Counted from the first letter of the stretch, positions 1-12,992 are shown. The stretch: DNA of 64,000 nt from Tetradesmus obliquus (GCA_030272155.1 CP126193.1:2170001-2234000); one strand, 5' to 3'. Program-made: numbers and translations. Notes: generated by a model not told the origin, from the sequence alone.

Positions 1-90
1 GCATACAGGCAGTTGCTTGAAAGGCATGCCGGGGTGTCCTGCTGTGCTGAGAGCAAACCAGGCCCCCTGAAAGTACCTCACCGAGCTTGC

Positions 91-152
91 TGTTGCACTG
101 CCTGGCGCAGCGTGCTACAGCGGCAAGCCCTTCAAGCCTGAAAGCCTGAGAG

Positions 153-196
<44 letters not shown>

Positions 197-240
197 ACTG
201 CCTGGCGCAGCGTGCTATGGCAAGCCCTTCAAGCCTGAAA
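91..240 (+). repeat. Two tandem copies of an acceptor plus exon start
   Basis: Positions 91-135 and 191-235 are near-identical: TGCACTGCCTGGCGCAGCGT, then the beginning of the first lectin-gene exon. They are separated by a CTG run (154-195). The upstream copy breaks off after about 14 codons and lacks the rest of the module. This is the first example in the window of duplicated exon edges. Confidence 0.8.
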
Positions 241-3200
241 GGATGAACAGCAGCAGCTGCTCCAACAGCACCTACACAGCTGCCGGCAGCACTGTCACCT
301 ACCACCTGGCTGGCACAGTGTGCACTGGGCTGTGCCTGAATGCTGCTCGCAGCCTGACCAGCGCCTGTGTTGATGGCGCTTGGAAGATGCTGGATGGCAT
401 CTGCCAGCTGGCGCCTGCAGGTAGGCTGACTGTCCTCTGCAGCGTTCCATGATAAAGTAATTAGCAGATGTCCAGCAATTGATGGCTGACATTTCCAGTC
501 ACACACTCAACAGTGAGCTTCAGTTGGCAAGGCTGCATGAGGCGGCTGCTGCGGGGCCGAAACGTGTTGTTTGTGCCACCTGGAAGAGCACTCAGTACAC
601 CAGCGCAACACCTGGCGTTGATGCTATGGCGTTGATGATATAGCTTGATGGGTGACATAATCATGGTGATGATGATGACCAGCACACCACCTGGCAGCGC
701 AAGCGTAACATCTGTATCTTTGCCCCAAGCACCAGGTCGCTGCCTGCTTGCCTCACTCCCTGTGCAGCGTGCTACAGCTCCCCTTTCGCTGATGATCCAG
801 CAGCAGAGCGCGGCAACATAACCATCACATCAGGTGGCAAGCTCATACAGCAGGGGCCCTGGGCAAGGGGCACTGTTGCCACATCAGTGTGTGAGGGTGT
901 CAGCCCAGCGCGTGCAGTAGCCAGCAGATGCCGCCGCGGGAGGTGGACTGTGAATGCAACCTGCTCAGGAGGTGAGCGGCTGAAAGATGGCAGGGCGGTG
1001 GCTGAGGCTTGTGACATGTTACATGTTCTACAGCATCCCTGGCTCAGAGCAGCGTGCACGGATTGAGGAAGGGGTTCATCTGTGTGCAAGGCCAGAGCGC
1101 CAGCTGGTAACACGCTTGAGTGCTTGCTCCCAGCGAAAGATTGCTGAAAGCGCCGCAGTGGCTTAGTACACCAGGCCCTACATGCTGCTCGCATATTGGA
1201 CCTGTTGCTGTTCGGCAAGCGAGCTGCTTGTGTTGTTCTGCTGCCCTGCAGCGTGCATGGCATTGCCAAAGCCAGAAGAGGCACTGCTCATTGCCTGCGA
1301 TCAGCCCGCCCCATACCCAAATGGAACACGCTGCAGCGCCAGCTGCACAGGGGTTGCCCCAGCAAAGAACATCACGGCCTCCTGCAACAGCAGCAAGTGG
1401 GAGTTTGACATGCCATGCCGTGCGCAGCCAACATCAAGTGAGCGCGGCTGCACCACAGCTGCACGGCAGCTGATCTGCTGCTGCTGTGACAGCAATAGCG
1501 TCCATAATTCAGTGCTGCTGCTCGCCTCAAACATGTTTACCTGTGCAGCGGCCTGGGTCATGTTTTATGTTATGAGAGAGGATAGTTACATGTGGGTCCT
1601 GGCACCATCTTGGCCCTGTGCCGTTTACGTCCGCGCACCCCCCCCCCCCCCCCCCCCCCCATATGTGACATAACCACGCCCCGGCACGAACGTGCCAAAA
1701 CGCGCCGACACGTTGTGGCACATAAGCTCCGCAGGTATGAGCCACAACAGGTTATGGCTGGCAGCATTGGCATCTCGTTGCAAGCGGGTGCCAGAGCTGC
1801 CTGCCCACAGCTGATTAGCTGCTGTTGTGACAGCAGCAGCGGCCGTGCATGCAGTGCTGACGCTTGCCTCGGACAGCGGCCTAGGGCTTAGTGCATGTTG
1901 GGGCTGGTGTCACTGGCACCTGCTTGCAAGCGGGCGCCAGAGCTGCCAGCTCACAACCAGAAACATTTGGCAGTCCCTTCCTTGAGGGCCCACGATAGTC
2001 GACTACCAGAGTCTGCAGCTAGCAGCTGCAACATGCTGCTGTTGTTGTGCGCTGCTGCTGCTGCTGCAGCTTGCAGCGACCTGCCAGGCCCGTACATTGG
2101 CTGGCTTACCTGCAGCAAGCCCTCCAAGAGGCAGAGCAGCTCCAGCAAACACGAGTTCAAGGACGGCACAACCTGCTCAGGAGTGTGCTTGGGCTCAAGT
2201 GCCGGCAACATGACAGCCAGTTGCGTTGGAGGGGCTTGGCGCATGGATGGCGCATGCAGCGCAGCGACCGCACCAGGTAGGCGTGCTGAGTCCGGCGATC
2301 CATGCATCCGGTGTGCAGAAACTGAGTCATTCCTGGATGTCTTGAACTCTTTGGGCTTCGTTTACCCGCAAAGTGCTCGGGCCACACACTGCGCTGACAC
2401 ATGAGGTTTTAAAACCAACTGAGCCCCGTTCGCTGACAGCTCATCACACCCTGCTTTCTCCTGCAGGGCTAGCGTGTGCCAACCCGCCTGCAGCTGACAT
2501 CATCGCGTCCTCCTGGAGGAACTGCTCCACTGGTGTCAGTCCAAGCGGCTCCTACTGCATCGGCAGCTGCACTTCGGGCGTTGGAGCTTTGGTCGCTGTG
2601 TGTGGCAACGGGACGTATACGCTGACTGGAAGCTGCGGCAGCGGCGGTGGGTTTGATGACAGACATGCCTCGCAGTTTCCTGCAACCAGAATAAAGCTTG
2701 CTGCATGTCCAGCAAGCGTGTTCCTATCGTTGTACTGTGGTGCAACGTACATGTACATAGCTGTGCATGTAGTTGCAGATGAGCCAAGCTCCAGCACTGT
2801 ACACGTCAGACTGGCTTTCCTACTCGCCCCTGAGGGCTGTCTACTGCGCTGTTGTGTGCTGCTGCTGTTGCTCTGCAGGTGTCCCCGTGACCTGCCCCAG
2901 CCAGCTGCTGACAGACAAGCCAGGCTTTGCCTGGCAGGACTTCTGCACCACCGGCAGCAGGACAGCTGGACAGGTGAGTGCTGCTGTTGATGGTGACGGT
3001 GGTTGTTGTGCTGCTGCTGCTGCTGCTGTTCTCTCGCTCTTTCTTTGTCACTCTCTTCCTGTCTGCAATTCTTTCCGTCTCTCCTTTTTCTTCTCTCTGG
3101 CCTCTTTTCTCTCTGCACAACAAGCAACCTGACGTTTGCAGTGTGTGCGCTGCAGGTGTGCAGGGGCAGCTGCAAGGACGGCTACCAAGCTGCGGGGGAC

Positions 3201-6200
3201 GTGTATGCAGTCTGCAACGGCAATGGCGTGTTTGACATCATCGGCGACTGCATCGGCACCAGTGAGTTGCAGAGTGCAGCTAGTGATGCGCGGTGCACCT
3301 ACAGCGCCCACGATCGCGGAACAGCCGCTCTCTTTTGCTGCTGTGGCTGGCGAGCCTGGGGCCTGTTTGCTCACACCGTGCCGTGCGACACCAGCAAATC
3401 ATTCACAAACTTTAGACTGCATTTTGGCTAACATGCTCATGCCATGCTGCGTATCTGGCTTGCCGCGCAGAGTGCCGCAACCCGCCAGACTCTGCCTCAG
3501 GAAGCATCTCCTGGCCAGGCTGCTCCGCTTTCAACAGCACCACAGACAGCGGCGAGCGCTGCACCGGCTCCTGCAGCAACGGCTTCTTGGGCGGCGTTGT
3601 GGCGGAGTGCAGGAACGGCGTGTTTACTACCATCGGCAGCTGCAGCGGTGAGCAAGCATGCAGAAGTTTGCGCATGTTGTAATTGAGGCGTGTATAAATC
3701 ACACATGATTTAGTACACACGCTGCGGGTATCTCGATCTCGTTGACCAAGGGATCTGCTGCCACCCCCATGCCCTCACTTCGCCTTAAAGTCAAAACATG
3801 CTCTGCATTCGCCTTTCTCGCTCCTCAGCCTAAAACATACAGAAGCATGTAAGCTTTGCCTTCGTTACCTGCAGGCCCCGTCACTTGCCCAAACCCGCCA
3901 ACCACAACCCCAGGCGTCCTGTGGTCGTGCAGTGGTGCCAGCGGCAGCGTCGGCCAAGTGTGCAGCGGCACCTGTGCAACAGGCTACACTCAGGCCGGCA
4001 GCATCAGCGCCACCTGCGGCAGGCTTGGTGCATACCAAGTGACTGGGTCATGCAGCCCCAACCGTAAGTGCTGTACCCCCGGACGCTGCTGCTCGACTGT
4101 GTTTGTGTGTGCGGCATGATTTGCCGCGTCTCTCTTGCTGCTGTCTTGGCCTGTGGCCTTGGCCCAAAGTTGCAGAGCCAATGCAGCAGTACTAGTGTGC
4201 TGGGTTTGAGACACCATTGGACCCGCCGTCCGAGCTGTATCTGGGTGTGGTGCTGCCTTGCTGCATGCAGCGTGCACCAACCCTCCAAACAACGATGCAA
4301 CGCTCAACTGGGGAGCCTGTGCCACCGCTGGCACCACTACAAGCAGCAGCACCTCTTGTGTGGGAAGTTGTGTGAGTGGCTACATCGGCTCAAAGGTTGC
4401 TCGCTGCGAGCTGGGCTTTTGGTCCATTGTCGGCAACACCTGCACAGGTATGCAACAGCAGCTAGCTGCCACGGCACAGCTTTGCAATTTCTGTCGAGGT
4501 TACAGTGACTCTGGCAATGCAAGGCAGCAAAAAGTTCTCTTGCCACGTATCAGGCAGGTGGTTGCTGCATCTGCACGCTGTGTCTGCTGCATGACAGGTC
4601 AAACAGTGTGCGGCAAAGCATGGCATTTAAGCACACACCGCAGGGGCTTTGCATGAAGTCAGCATGTGTATTGTGTGCCGCGCGTGCAGTACTGCATGGG
4701 CATCAAGTGTGTCGCATGTGTGCTGCATGTGCACCACATGTTATGCCAGGCTGCTGTTGGTGTGCTGATGTCTGGCGACATGCAAATGCTTGTCTTGTGT
4801 TGCCAACACAGGCCTCTCAGCAGGACTGCAACTGATTTAAGTGGATTCATGATCACTTGCCTGACGTCTGTGCTGCTGCTGCTGCTGCTGCTGCCGCCGC
4901 CGCCGCCGCTGTGTTCTACTGTATCTGCAGGGCCTGTCACCTGCCGCAACCCTCCCCTCAACCAGCAAGGCTACCAGTGGAGCAGCAACTGCCTGACTGG
5001 CACTGTCAGCCCTGGCACCACCTGCACTGCCACTTGCAGCAGCGGCTTCCCTCTATTTGGAGCTGCAATCTCGGCCAGATGTGACGAAGCTGGGGTGTAC
5101 CAAATCACGGGCGGCACCTGCTTCGGGAATTGTGAGTTGCTGCAGACATGCCTGTGAAGACCCAGCCAGCAGCTGCAGCAGATTGTGCCGCTGTGCTGCC
5201 GGTTAGCAGGTTCGAGGTTGCAGCACATTGAGAGAGGATAGTTACATGTGGGTCCTGGCACCATCTTGGATGGAATATGAGCCACAACATTGGTGTGTTT
5301 GCAAAGAACCGCTCAACATACGTCTACACGTGTTGCTGGCAGTCGTTAGCAACCTGCAGCTTCAGCTGACTATGCATGGAACTTGAGCCAATGGTGCATG
5401 TGCTTGCATGCTGCTGCAGCGTACCTGCCTGTCTTGCAGCTGTCCCCCGTTTGTTGTGCTGCTTGCAGCCTGTGTGTTTGTCAACAGGGTGGCTGGCTAC
5501 GACTACTCAACCTGTAGCAATGCTTCATGTGCCTGTGACACAGAGGTTGTGAGGTGCTACTAACAGTTTGATGTCTATGTTGCTGCTTGCATCGTGTGTC
5601 CCGCCGCCGAACAGGGTGGCTGGCTACGAGTGCTCAACCTGTAGCAATGCTTCATGTGCCTGTGACACAGAGGTTGTTACGTGATACTAACAGTTTGGTG
5701 TCTATGTTGCTGCTTGCAGCGTGTGTCCCGCCGCCGAACAGGGTGGCTGGCTACAACTGGGCTGCCTGCACCGCTGTCGCATATGGCAGCGGATCATCAT
5801 GCAGCGGCAGCTGCACCAATCCCTTCACAGGGTCGAGCATCTCAGCAAGCTGCTCAGGGGGGCAGTGGAGCGTGCTTGGCAGCTGCAGTGAGTTGCCGTG
5901 TTTTGTTTTTGGCTGGACTCCAGTGTGCCTGCGTGTGTGGTTAGGTTATGTATGCTTGCTTGACCTGCATGCTTTGTGCTGGTGCTGTACAGTTTGCAGG
6001 CGTTGGAGTAGCTAGGATTGTGGCTGCAAACATGGTCATCATGCTGCGGCTGCCGTACCTTACACTGCTGCAAACGCTGCTGCAAAAGCTTTTGCATTGC
6101 ATTTTGCATTTTGCTTAAGCATCCATTTTGGCACTGACCGCCAGCTGCTGCATCATGCATATACACATGTGGCTTTTCACGTTGCACACAACCTCTGCTG

Positions 6201-9200
6201 CCCTTTCGACTTCAATTGTTGACCTGTTACCCTTGTGCACCTGCTGCAGCTAGCACAGCTCCCACAGTCAACGCTGTGGCAGCATCAACAGACGAGGAAA
6301 CACCTGTTGACATTGATCTGGCAGCCAGCGTGTCCGATCCAGATTCAGGAGACAGCCTCGTGCTGTCCATCCAAACCCTGCCCATCAACGGCGCACTCAC
6401 TCAACGCCTCACACAGACAGGCACCATGTGGCAATACACACCTAACTCCGACTTTGCTGGCACAGATACGTTTGTGTACAAGGCCACAGACAGGTCTGGG
6501 GCATCCAACACCGCCACTGTCACTGTGACGGTCAGGCAAGGTTGGTTGTATGGCTGTAGCTGCCTATATAGGGAGCTGCTGGGGACAGCATGGTGTGCTG
6601 TGGTTGCCAGGGGACTTGTGTTGCGCATTTGACTGAGGCAAGCGCTGTACTGCAGCAGAGGAAGAACTGTGCTGAAATGTTCACAGCCTGTAGGATGACA
6701 TGAGCAATTGGTTAGTTGTGCGTGTACTATATTGAACAGTGCTGTTCACTGTGCATGCACGAGTACTCATATACATCACAATGTGCAGCTGCGCATCCTA
6801 CCAACATGCAGCTCTCGACTAAGTACTGTTCATCGCGCTGCTGCTGCCGCTGCTGCGGCTTCCAGTGAATGACCCTCCTACAGCCAGAGACATGACAATT
6901 TCAGTAAGGGAAGGCGAGCCACTGGACATCAATCTGCTGGCTAGCGTGTCGGATCCTGATGCTGGAGACACTCTGACCATCAGCATCACGAGACACCCCA
7001 CAAACGGCCAACTAACACAGCTGCCAAGTCCAGTCGGCACGTGGCGTTACACACCGCCTGCGATCTTCACTGGGGCTCAAGTTTTTGACTTCAAGGTCAC
7101 AGACGGCGCTTTAAGATTTGCCACGGCAACCGCAACGCTCGACATCAAAGGTGGGTGCCTGTTGGATGTTGCTCTACAGCTTGGTGTTGCTCCACTCATG
7201 CAGCAGTACAGCAGCTGCAGCTCATGGTGCCACAAATGACCTGAATTATTTGAACAAGCTGCCACCGCCACCGTCGCTGCTGCTGCTGCTGCTTGTACTG
7301 ATGCTGCATCGCTTGTTCTCAGCAAACGGTGCGCCCATCATCGCCAACCCAGCAGTAGTCACCACCAACCAGGGCCTGCCACTCCTGATTGACCTCCTGG
7401 CTGGAGCGAGTGACCCTGAAAAGGACCCCATCTCTGTCAGCGTCATCACCTCTGGGCCTACCCTTGGTTCTCTAGACCAGCAGGCGTCTGGCAAGTGGCT
7501 CTACACTCCATCCAACGATGGGACGGGGAGCGACTCGTTTAATTATTACGTGGCAGATGACAGGGGCGCGCGGTCTGCCCCTGTTACTGCCGTTGTGACT
7601 ATCAAGTAGGTTGCTGGATTCTGGTGCTTCTGCAAGAGCACAATTTTTAGGCTGGCTTTAGGGCGAATCTGTGCAACCCACATGCTGCGCAAACCTGCCA
7701 AGCACCCCCCACCAGACTTGCGGATTGTGCAGCGTCACGCATTGTCTTGGTCAATCGTTTACCCTTGAGTTGCTGTTGAGGCTGAAATGCCCGGCAGCAC
7801 CAGCACTCCATAGCACCTCGCATAACGCGCAGTGTGGTTTGCTTGACAGCATCACACTGCAAATTGCAGCAAATCTGCCCAGACGCCACCACTGCAACGC
7901 AGAGCCTGAGCCAGCTGTGCTGCTTCACCTATGAGCAATGCTGGTCTGCCGCACCATTGTGTGCTGTTCTGTGCAGGGCGTTTACAACCGCAAGTTACAG
8001 CCCTTTTTGTGCCACCACCGGCCTCACACGTCAAGGTGATGGGTACATTGATAACTGCGAGATGGTCATGGCTGCAGGCTACGGCAAGACAGCATCCTTT
8101 TTCAGGTGAGAGAGGCGAAGTACCTACCGCTGATGTAGCAGCTGCAGCGCTTCCCGCGGCTTTGGAGCAACATCCAGCCCAGAAGTACCATCTGATTGCA
8201 CATGCGGTTACTGTGGCAATTTGTATCTGCTGAAGAAGGCATATGCAAGCAATGATCGAGCACGGCATTGCTGATGTGCCAGGGGCCCTTTGCTGGAAGC
8301 AGCACTCAGCTGACATGACGACCTGATGTACACATGCTTCACCGGCCATTTCAAGTGATATCAAACACAAAGTGTTGATTGCGCCTGTTTGTCTGTGCAG
8401 GGATCAGACCATTGACGTATCGTCTGGGTTCAGAGCCTCCTTCGGCTTCAAAATCACTAACGCAGGCGCAGGTTGCGGAGGGGACGGCATCGTCTTCATC
8501 TTGCAGGTGTGGCAATTGCTGCATGGCTGTGTGACAGCATGCCAGCAGAGTCCAGCATAATGTTGCAAACATTGTTGATGCTGTTGTGTATATGCGTCAC
8601 CTTTACAGTGTGACAAAACGGCTGCAGCTGTCGAAGGCAGTGACCGCGTGACTGCATGGCAGTCTTGTTTAGCCTGTACAGGCTGCACAGTGATGTTGCA
8701 GGTCACAGGCATGCACCACGTCGCTGCTTTCAGCTGCAAACATTCGTTTCATCCGCTGTGTGGCAGGAAGCGCTTACACACCCTGCTCATCATACTTTTG
8801 TGGAACCTTGGACACACCACATGCATTTGATGAAGCATGTGTTTGTCTTCAACACCTTTTAGATGGCGCCCAGGTACATACCTATCTCTCTAAGCCTTTG
8901 AACCTGCTATGTACCAGGCAACCGGGCCAACAGCGCTAGGGTGGGGAGGGGGTAACCTGGGCTACATGACTCAGAACTTCGGCGACCCTTTCATCCAGAA
9001 CAAAGTGGTGAGCAGTCACACTCTACACCCCAACAACCGCAAACTGCAGCTGATCTTGACCCCTATTATGTGCATCTGTGCATGCTCCACCCAACAACCA
9101 TATATACATTGGTTGCAGCTGAGTCAGCGTTTGGTGGCAGCGAATGTTTGCCTGCCGGATGAAGTTGACTGGATTTTTATACTTCAATAGCAGCTGTGGC

Positions 9201-10735
9201 TAGCTCAGCAATAGGAGGAAAAGCTGTTGCTCTTTTTTTTAAATGTAGGGGACGAGATAGGTGAGGTGCTATATTTTGGAAAAAAATGCTTGTAGATCTG
9301 CTGTAGTGCATCGCACACGCAACCCTTAGAAGCACACATGCAACGTGGAAATTTATCTTTTTCCTCAGCACTGCGCCGCAAGACATGCATGGCTGTCAGT
9401 TGCAGGCCACCACAGTCACAACTGCAGTGGCAGAACAGTTGCAGGGTGCAGCCTGAAAAGTACGCGGGTCCCTGCCACGAGCAACCACGTGCACTTTTCA
9501 GCAAAGTTTATTGGTGTGTGTGCTATGCTAGGTGGGAGTGGAGATCGACACAGTCCGGAATTCAGAATTTGGCGACTCTCTTGCGCCGGCGGTGCAGGTG
9601 GGCTAAGCGTGACAAACCTATACCGGCACAGTCCTGTGCATTGGCATACTTCTACAGGATGGCCACATGGCTGGGCCTAGTAAACCCGTGCCACGCTACA
9701 ATTGTAGACGCCAACTAATGCTGAGTATCTACAACATAACCGTAGGCCAGACCTTCTTAGCATATGGCCATTACTCACCTCTTTGCGCAGCGCTTACATA
9801 TCATGACAATGATCTTTGTGAAGTTCATCATTATTTGTAATAGTTATGTTGCTGTGATAACCTTTCAAGGGCCAAACAATCCATGCTGCTAAATGCAGGT
9901 GACTGTGAGCTTCAACGAGCAGAGCAGGTGTAATATCGCCAATCCTATTGGCTCCTCACCAAAATACGTCTGGGTGGTAAGCGCCATTGAGCAGCCTGCC
10001 AAATAGAAAAATTATAGTATAAATGTCACACACAAAATAACATAACACAACATAGCGTAACAAATCTCCAGCGGCAACTGCAGTGCTTGCAAGCACTGTC
10101 GAGCACGGTGTGCTGCGCATGCATGCACAGTACATACATATGTCTGTGTGCCAACCTCGCTGCAAGGGCTCCACATCTTTTGCAGTGCCGGCCACGCATG
10201 CTTTTCAGCAAATGCGCGTGACTCCCCATTGCGTCAACCATGCTGGCAAGGCCTGTCAAACCTGCACATTGACCGCCCTGTGATCATCTGCAAATGCTGG
10301 CGATTTGCGCAGGATTACGCTGCAGCAGTGCTGAGCATCTACTATTCCACCACGACGGTGAAGCCAGGCCTCCCCTGCACATCGCTGCTCCTAGACCTCA
10401 CCGCCTACTTTGGCACTTCTGCCCTCTATGTGGGCTTCTCTTCAAGCACAGGTATGTACAGCAATCTTAACAGTGGTCATGTAAAGCCCACAGCACACAG
10501 CATTCCCCTCACATGCACACATGCACAGCACTGCAGGTATGCTGCGGCATGCATCCTGGACGTAAACAGCTCTGGCACAACACATTGCGCTGTTTGCAGT
10601 GCCACGGATTGGCTGCAGGACCTGCAGGTCATGTGGCTGAGGATGAGCTGCTGCTGCTGCTGCTGCTGCCTCCTTGAACCCGCAGGGGCTTGTTACAACA
10701 ACCACTTGATCACGGGTTTCCAGATGCTCTTTTGA
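211..10735 (+). CDS. Modular CCP/sushi - cadherin-like - legume-lectin protein, 3' part (5' end outside window)
   Basis: Exons read as 211-420, 768-971, 1252-1437, 2070-2276, 2467-2646, 2879-2973, 3156-3261, 3471-3647, 3875-4063, 4271-4447, 4931-5131, 5720-5887, 6250-6540, 6866-7150, 7323-7605, 7977-8105, 8401-8506, 8918-9007, 9532-9597, 9899-9976, 10313-10451, 10686-10735; about 1,205 residues in the window, all phases compatible. The first twelve exons carry eleven Cys-rich modules (CxNPP...W..C...C..GY...C..G.W...GSC), each normally one phase 1-1 exon, as in CCP/sushi modules but with an extra Cys pair. Three phase-1 exons follow with DIDLAASVSDPDSGD-type motifs and a YTP...G.DTF.Y...D pattern typical of cadherin-like/Big_9/VCBS modules. 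The C-terminus is an L-type lectin (GDGIVFILQ, GPTALGWGGGNLGYM, VEIDTVRNSEFGD, ALYVGFSSSTG). This suggests a secreted or surface carbohydrate-binding adhesion protein; the signal peptide lies outside the window. The stretch 9598-9898 is uncertain (see findings). Confidence 0.8.
1574..1755. repeat. Dispersed intronic repeat, copy 1 (with a C23 run inside)
   Basis: Forty bases at 1574-1613 are identical to 5230-5269, and the motif TATGAGCCACAAC recurs at the far edge of both copies (about 1737 and 5277). Copy 1 has about 120 bp between these shared blocks, including an uninterrupted C run at 1638-1660; copy 2 lacks it. Both sit in introns of the lectin gene. It may be a short nonautonomous element or an old intron duplication; no coding capacity or clear terminal repeats are visible. 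Confidence 0.6.
5230..5292. repeat. Dispersed intronic repeat, copy 2 (internally deleted)
   Basis: Shares the 40-bp block and the TATGAGCCACAAC edge with 1574-1755 but lacks the middle part with the C run. It lies in the intron downstream of the exon ending at 5131. Confidence 0.6.
5460..5760 (+). repeat. 127-bp tandem repeat carrying an intron end and exon start (3 copies)
   Basis: The motif AGGGTGGCTGGCTAC occurs at 5486, 5613 and 5740, a spacing of exactly 127. The third copy is the real start of the last CCP exon (acceptor TTGCAG ending at 5719). In the second copy the matching acceptor reads TTGCAT, so it is lost; the first copy diverges in the same place. These look like relic exon starts left in the intron. 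Confidence 0.9.
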
Positions 10736-11869
10736 GCCTCATAATGAGCCAGCACACCACAGTTGCTGGCAACCGAGCAATGTTTGGGGCGTGCGATGAG
10801 TCAGTTACAGCGTGCATGCATGTATAGGGGCAGCAGTATGCACACTGCAGTGTGGCGCTGGGTTGTGAAGATTTGCAGGGGACACTGTTGGCTGTCGACT
10901 GTTTCAGGTGTGTGTTTGGCAGAGCTGTGGCTGTTGCAACACTCTTGCACCTGATGTGTGGACTGTGAGGCAATGCAGATGAAGAGCTGTTGGCTGCGCT
11001 GCCTTCAGCCTGGCGTCATTTGCAGTTCCAGGATCAGTGTGATGGCTAAGGGCACGGCATGTTTGTGTCCATGTGCTTTCTGGGCAACACTTTGTCTTCA
11101 TTTGAAGAAGAAGGTTCAACCTTCAAGTTGCAACGTTCACTGTGGAGTGGCTGTGAGCAGCCATTGCTTGCGGACTCAACAGCTAATGCATGCAGCTTCG
11201 AGCCACTAGAACATTTGCCGGCATTTTGCCCTGTGTACACTGGAGATATAAAGCGCATTGCGCACGCGCGCGCTGCCACAGACTGCAGCCTGTTCAGCAT
11301 ATGCTTCATAGCTATGTGTGTGACGGAATACAGGGCAGCAGCAGGTTGCCGCCAGTTCTCTGGCAAAGTCATCACGGGGCTTGCCGTGCTTCATTGGTGA
11401 CGTGATGGTGATGATTCTGCTGCATGGCGGCTTTGCTATGACTTGATGATACGATGGTTGCTCCCAATTGGGTGATCAACAGGCAATCAGCGTCATGAGG
11501 ATGGTGATGGTCAGGCGTTTGATTGTCCCTGCTTCAAAGCAGGGATGTGATCTGCAGCATGCATGAAAATGTGATCTGCCGCGTGCGTGAAGATGTGATC
11601 TGGCGCATCCTGATCATCCTGAGCAGATCTGTTGCATGCGTGCAGATTGTGCTCAGAGTCAACTGGCTGGTATACACACAGAATAGCTTGTTCTAAACGC
11701 ATGTTGGACTCATTGCTGGATGATGTTGTGCAGGAATTAACCACTCAGAAACCACAGTGCATACCTTGTAGGTGGTGAGCTGTATCATTGTACGCGTCAG
11801 TTGAGGCAGTGAGCTACAGCTGTATAGCTAGCCCAAGGCTGTTTGTCACGCAGACAAACGGGCAGGCAG

Positions 11870-12946
11870 GCTGGAGGATTACTTTGGGCATTGTGGCGAC
11901 CTGGGGGCTGGCTGTGATTGGGTCACCTGGGCTGTTTGGGAACCACGCACACTGTCTGTGCAAACTTGAGAGAAGGGCGCATTTTCATTGGGTGCAAAGT
12001 GTGGTGCAATCTTCTGCTGGGTGGTGCAGTTGCTGGCTTGGAGGCAGCTGTGCAGCTGCTGGTGGCCATGGCATGCTGGTGGCGGTGCATGCTACGTGGT
12101 GGGCTGGCTGCTGCTGCTATTATCACTAGGAAAACTGCTGCATGTTTCGTCTGCTGAGGCTCTTTGCATGTTGGATTATGGCTACTGGTGATCAGCACAT
12201 TGTGTGATACTTCTTTGGGTGTGTGCCTCTGCACTGCAACACTTGCTCCCCCTGTTATGGTACAGCATCAGAGGATCACATTGGCGACCTGGGGTGCTGG
12301 CTGGTTGGGTCATCTGGGCTGATTGGAAAACATGCACACTGTGTGTGCAAACTTGTGCATAAAAGAAGCGCGAGGCATCATTGGATGCACACTGTTGTAC
12401 AACCTACTGCTGGGTGGTGCAGCGGCTGGCCTGGCAGGAAGCTGTGCAGCTGCCGGAGGCCATGCCATGCTTGTGGTGGTGCATGCTGCATGGTGGGCTG
12501 GCTGCCATTATTGTCAGAAGAACTGCTGCATGTTACCACCTGCTGGAGCTCTTTGCATGTTGGATTGTGGCTAAAGGTTATTGGGACATGGTGTGGTACT
12601 TCTTTTGGTGTGTGCCTCTGCACTGCAAAACTTTTCCCCCTGTTACTGTACAGCATCAGAGGATCACATTGGGCATTGTGGCGACCTGGGGTGCTGGCTG
12701 GTTGGGTCATCTGGGCTGATTGGAAAACATGCACACTGTGTGTGCAAACTTGTGCATAAAAGAAGCGCGAGGCATCATTGGATGCACACTGTTGTACAAC
12801 CTACTGCTGGGTGGTGCAGCGGCTGGCCTGGCAGGAAGCTGTGCAGCTGCCGGAGGCCATGCCATGCTTGTGGTGGTGCATGCTGCATGGTGGGCTGGCT
12901 GCTGCTGCTATTATTATTGGAAAGACTGCTGCATGTTACCGGGGGT
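11870..12946. repeat. Tandem repeat, about 390-bp unit, three copies
   Basis: The block beginning GGCGACCTGGGG occurs at 11895, 12283 and 12680 (spacing 388 and 397). Copies 2 and 3 are essentially identical for about 230 bp, while copy 1 is clearly diverged, so the last duplication is recent. Upstream flanks (around 12203 and 12590) are also shared, showing that the unit is the whole repeat. One plus frame of copies 2 and 3 is open but looks like low-complexity Ala/Gly/Cys sequence; I do not call it coding. Confidence 0.85.
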
Positions 12947-12948
12947 TT

Positions 12949-12992
12949 GAGTACTAGCGCGAGTACCGCACTGGCAGTGCAGCGAGTACTCA
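12949..12992. other. Imperfect inverted repeat (hairpin)
   Basis: GAGTACT at the left pairs with AGTACTC at the right, and an inner GCACTG/CAGTGC pair surrounds a single G. It lies just after the third copy of the 390-bp repeat. Function unknown. Confidence 0.5.
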
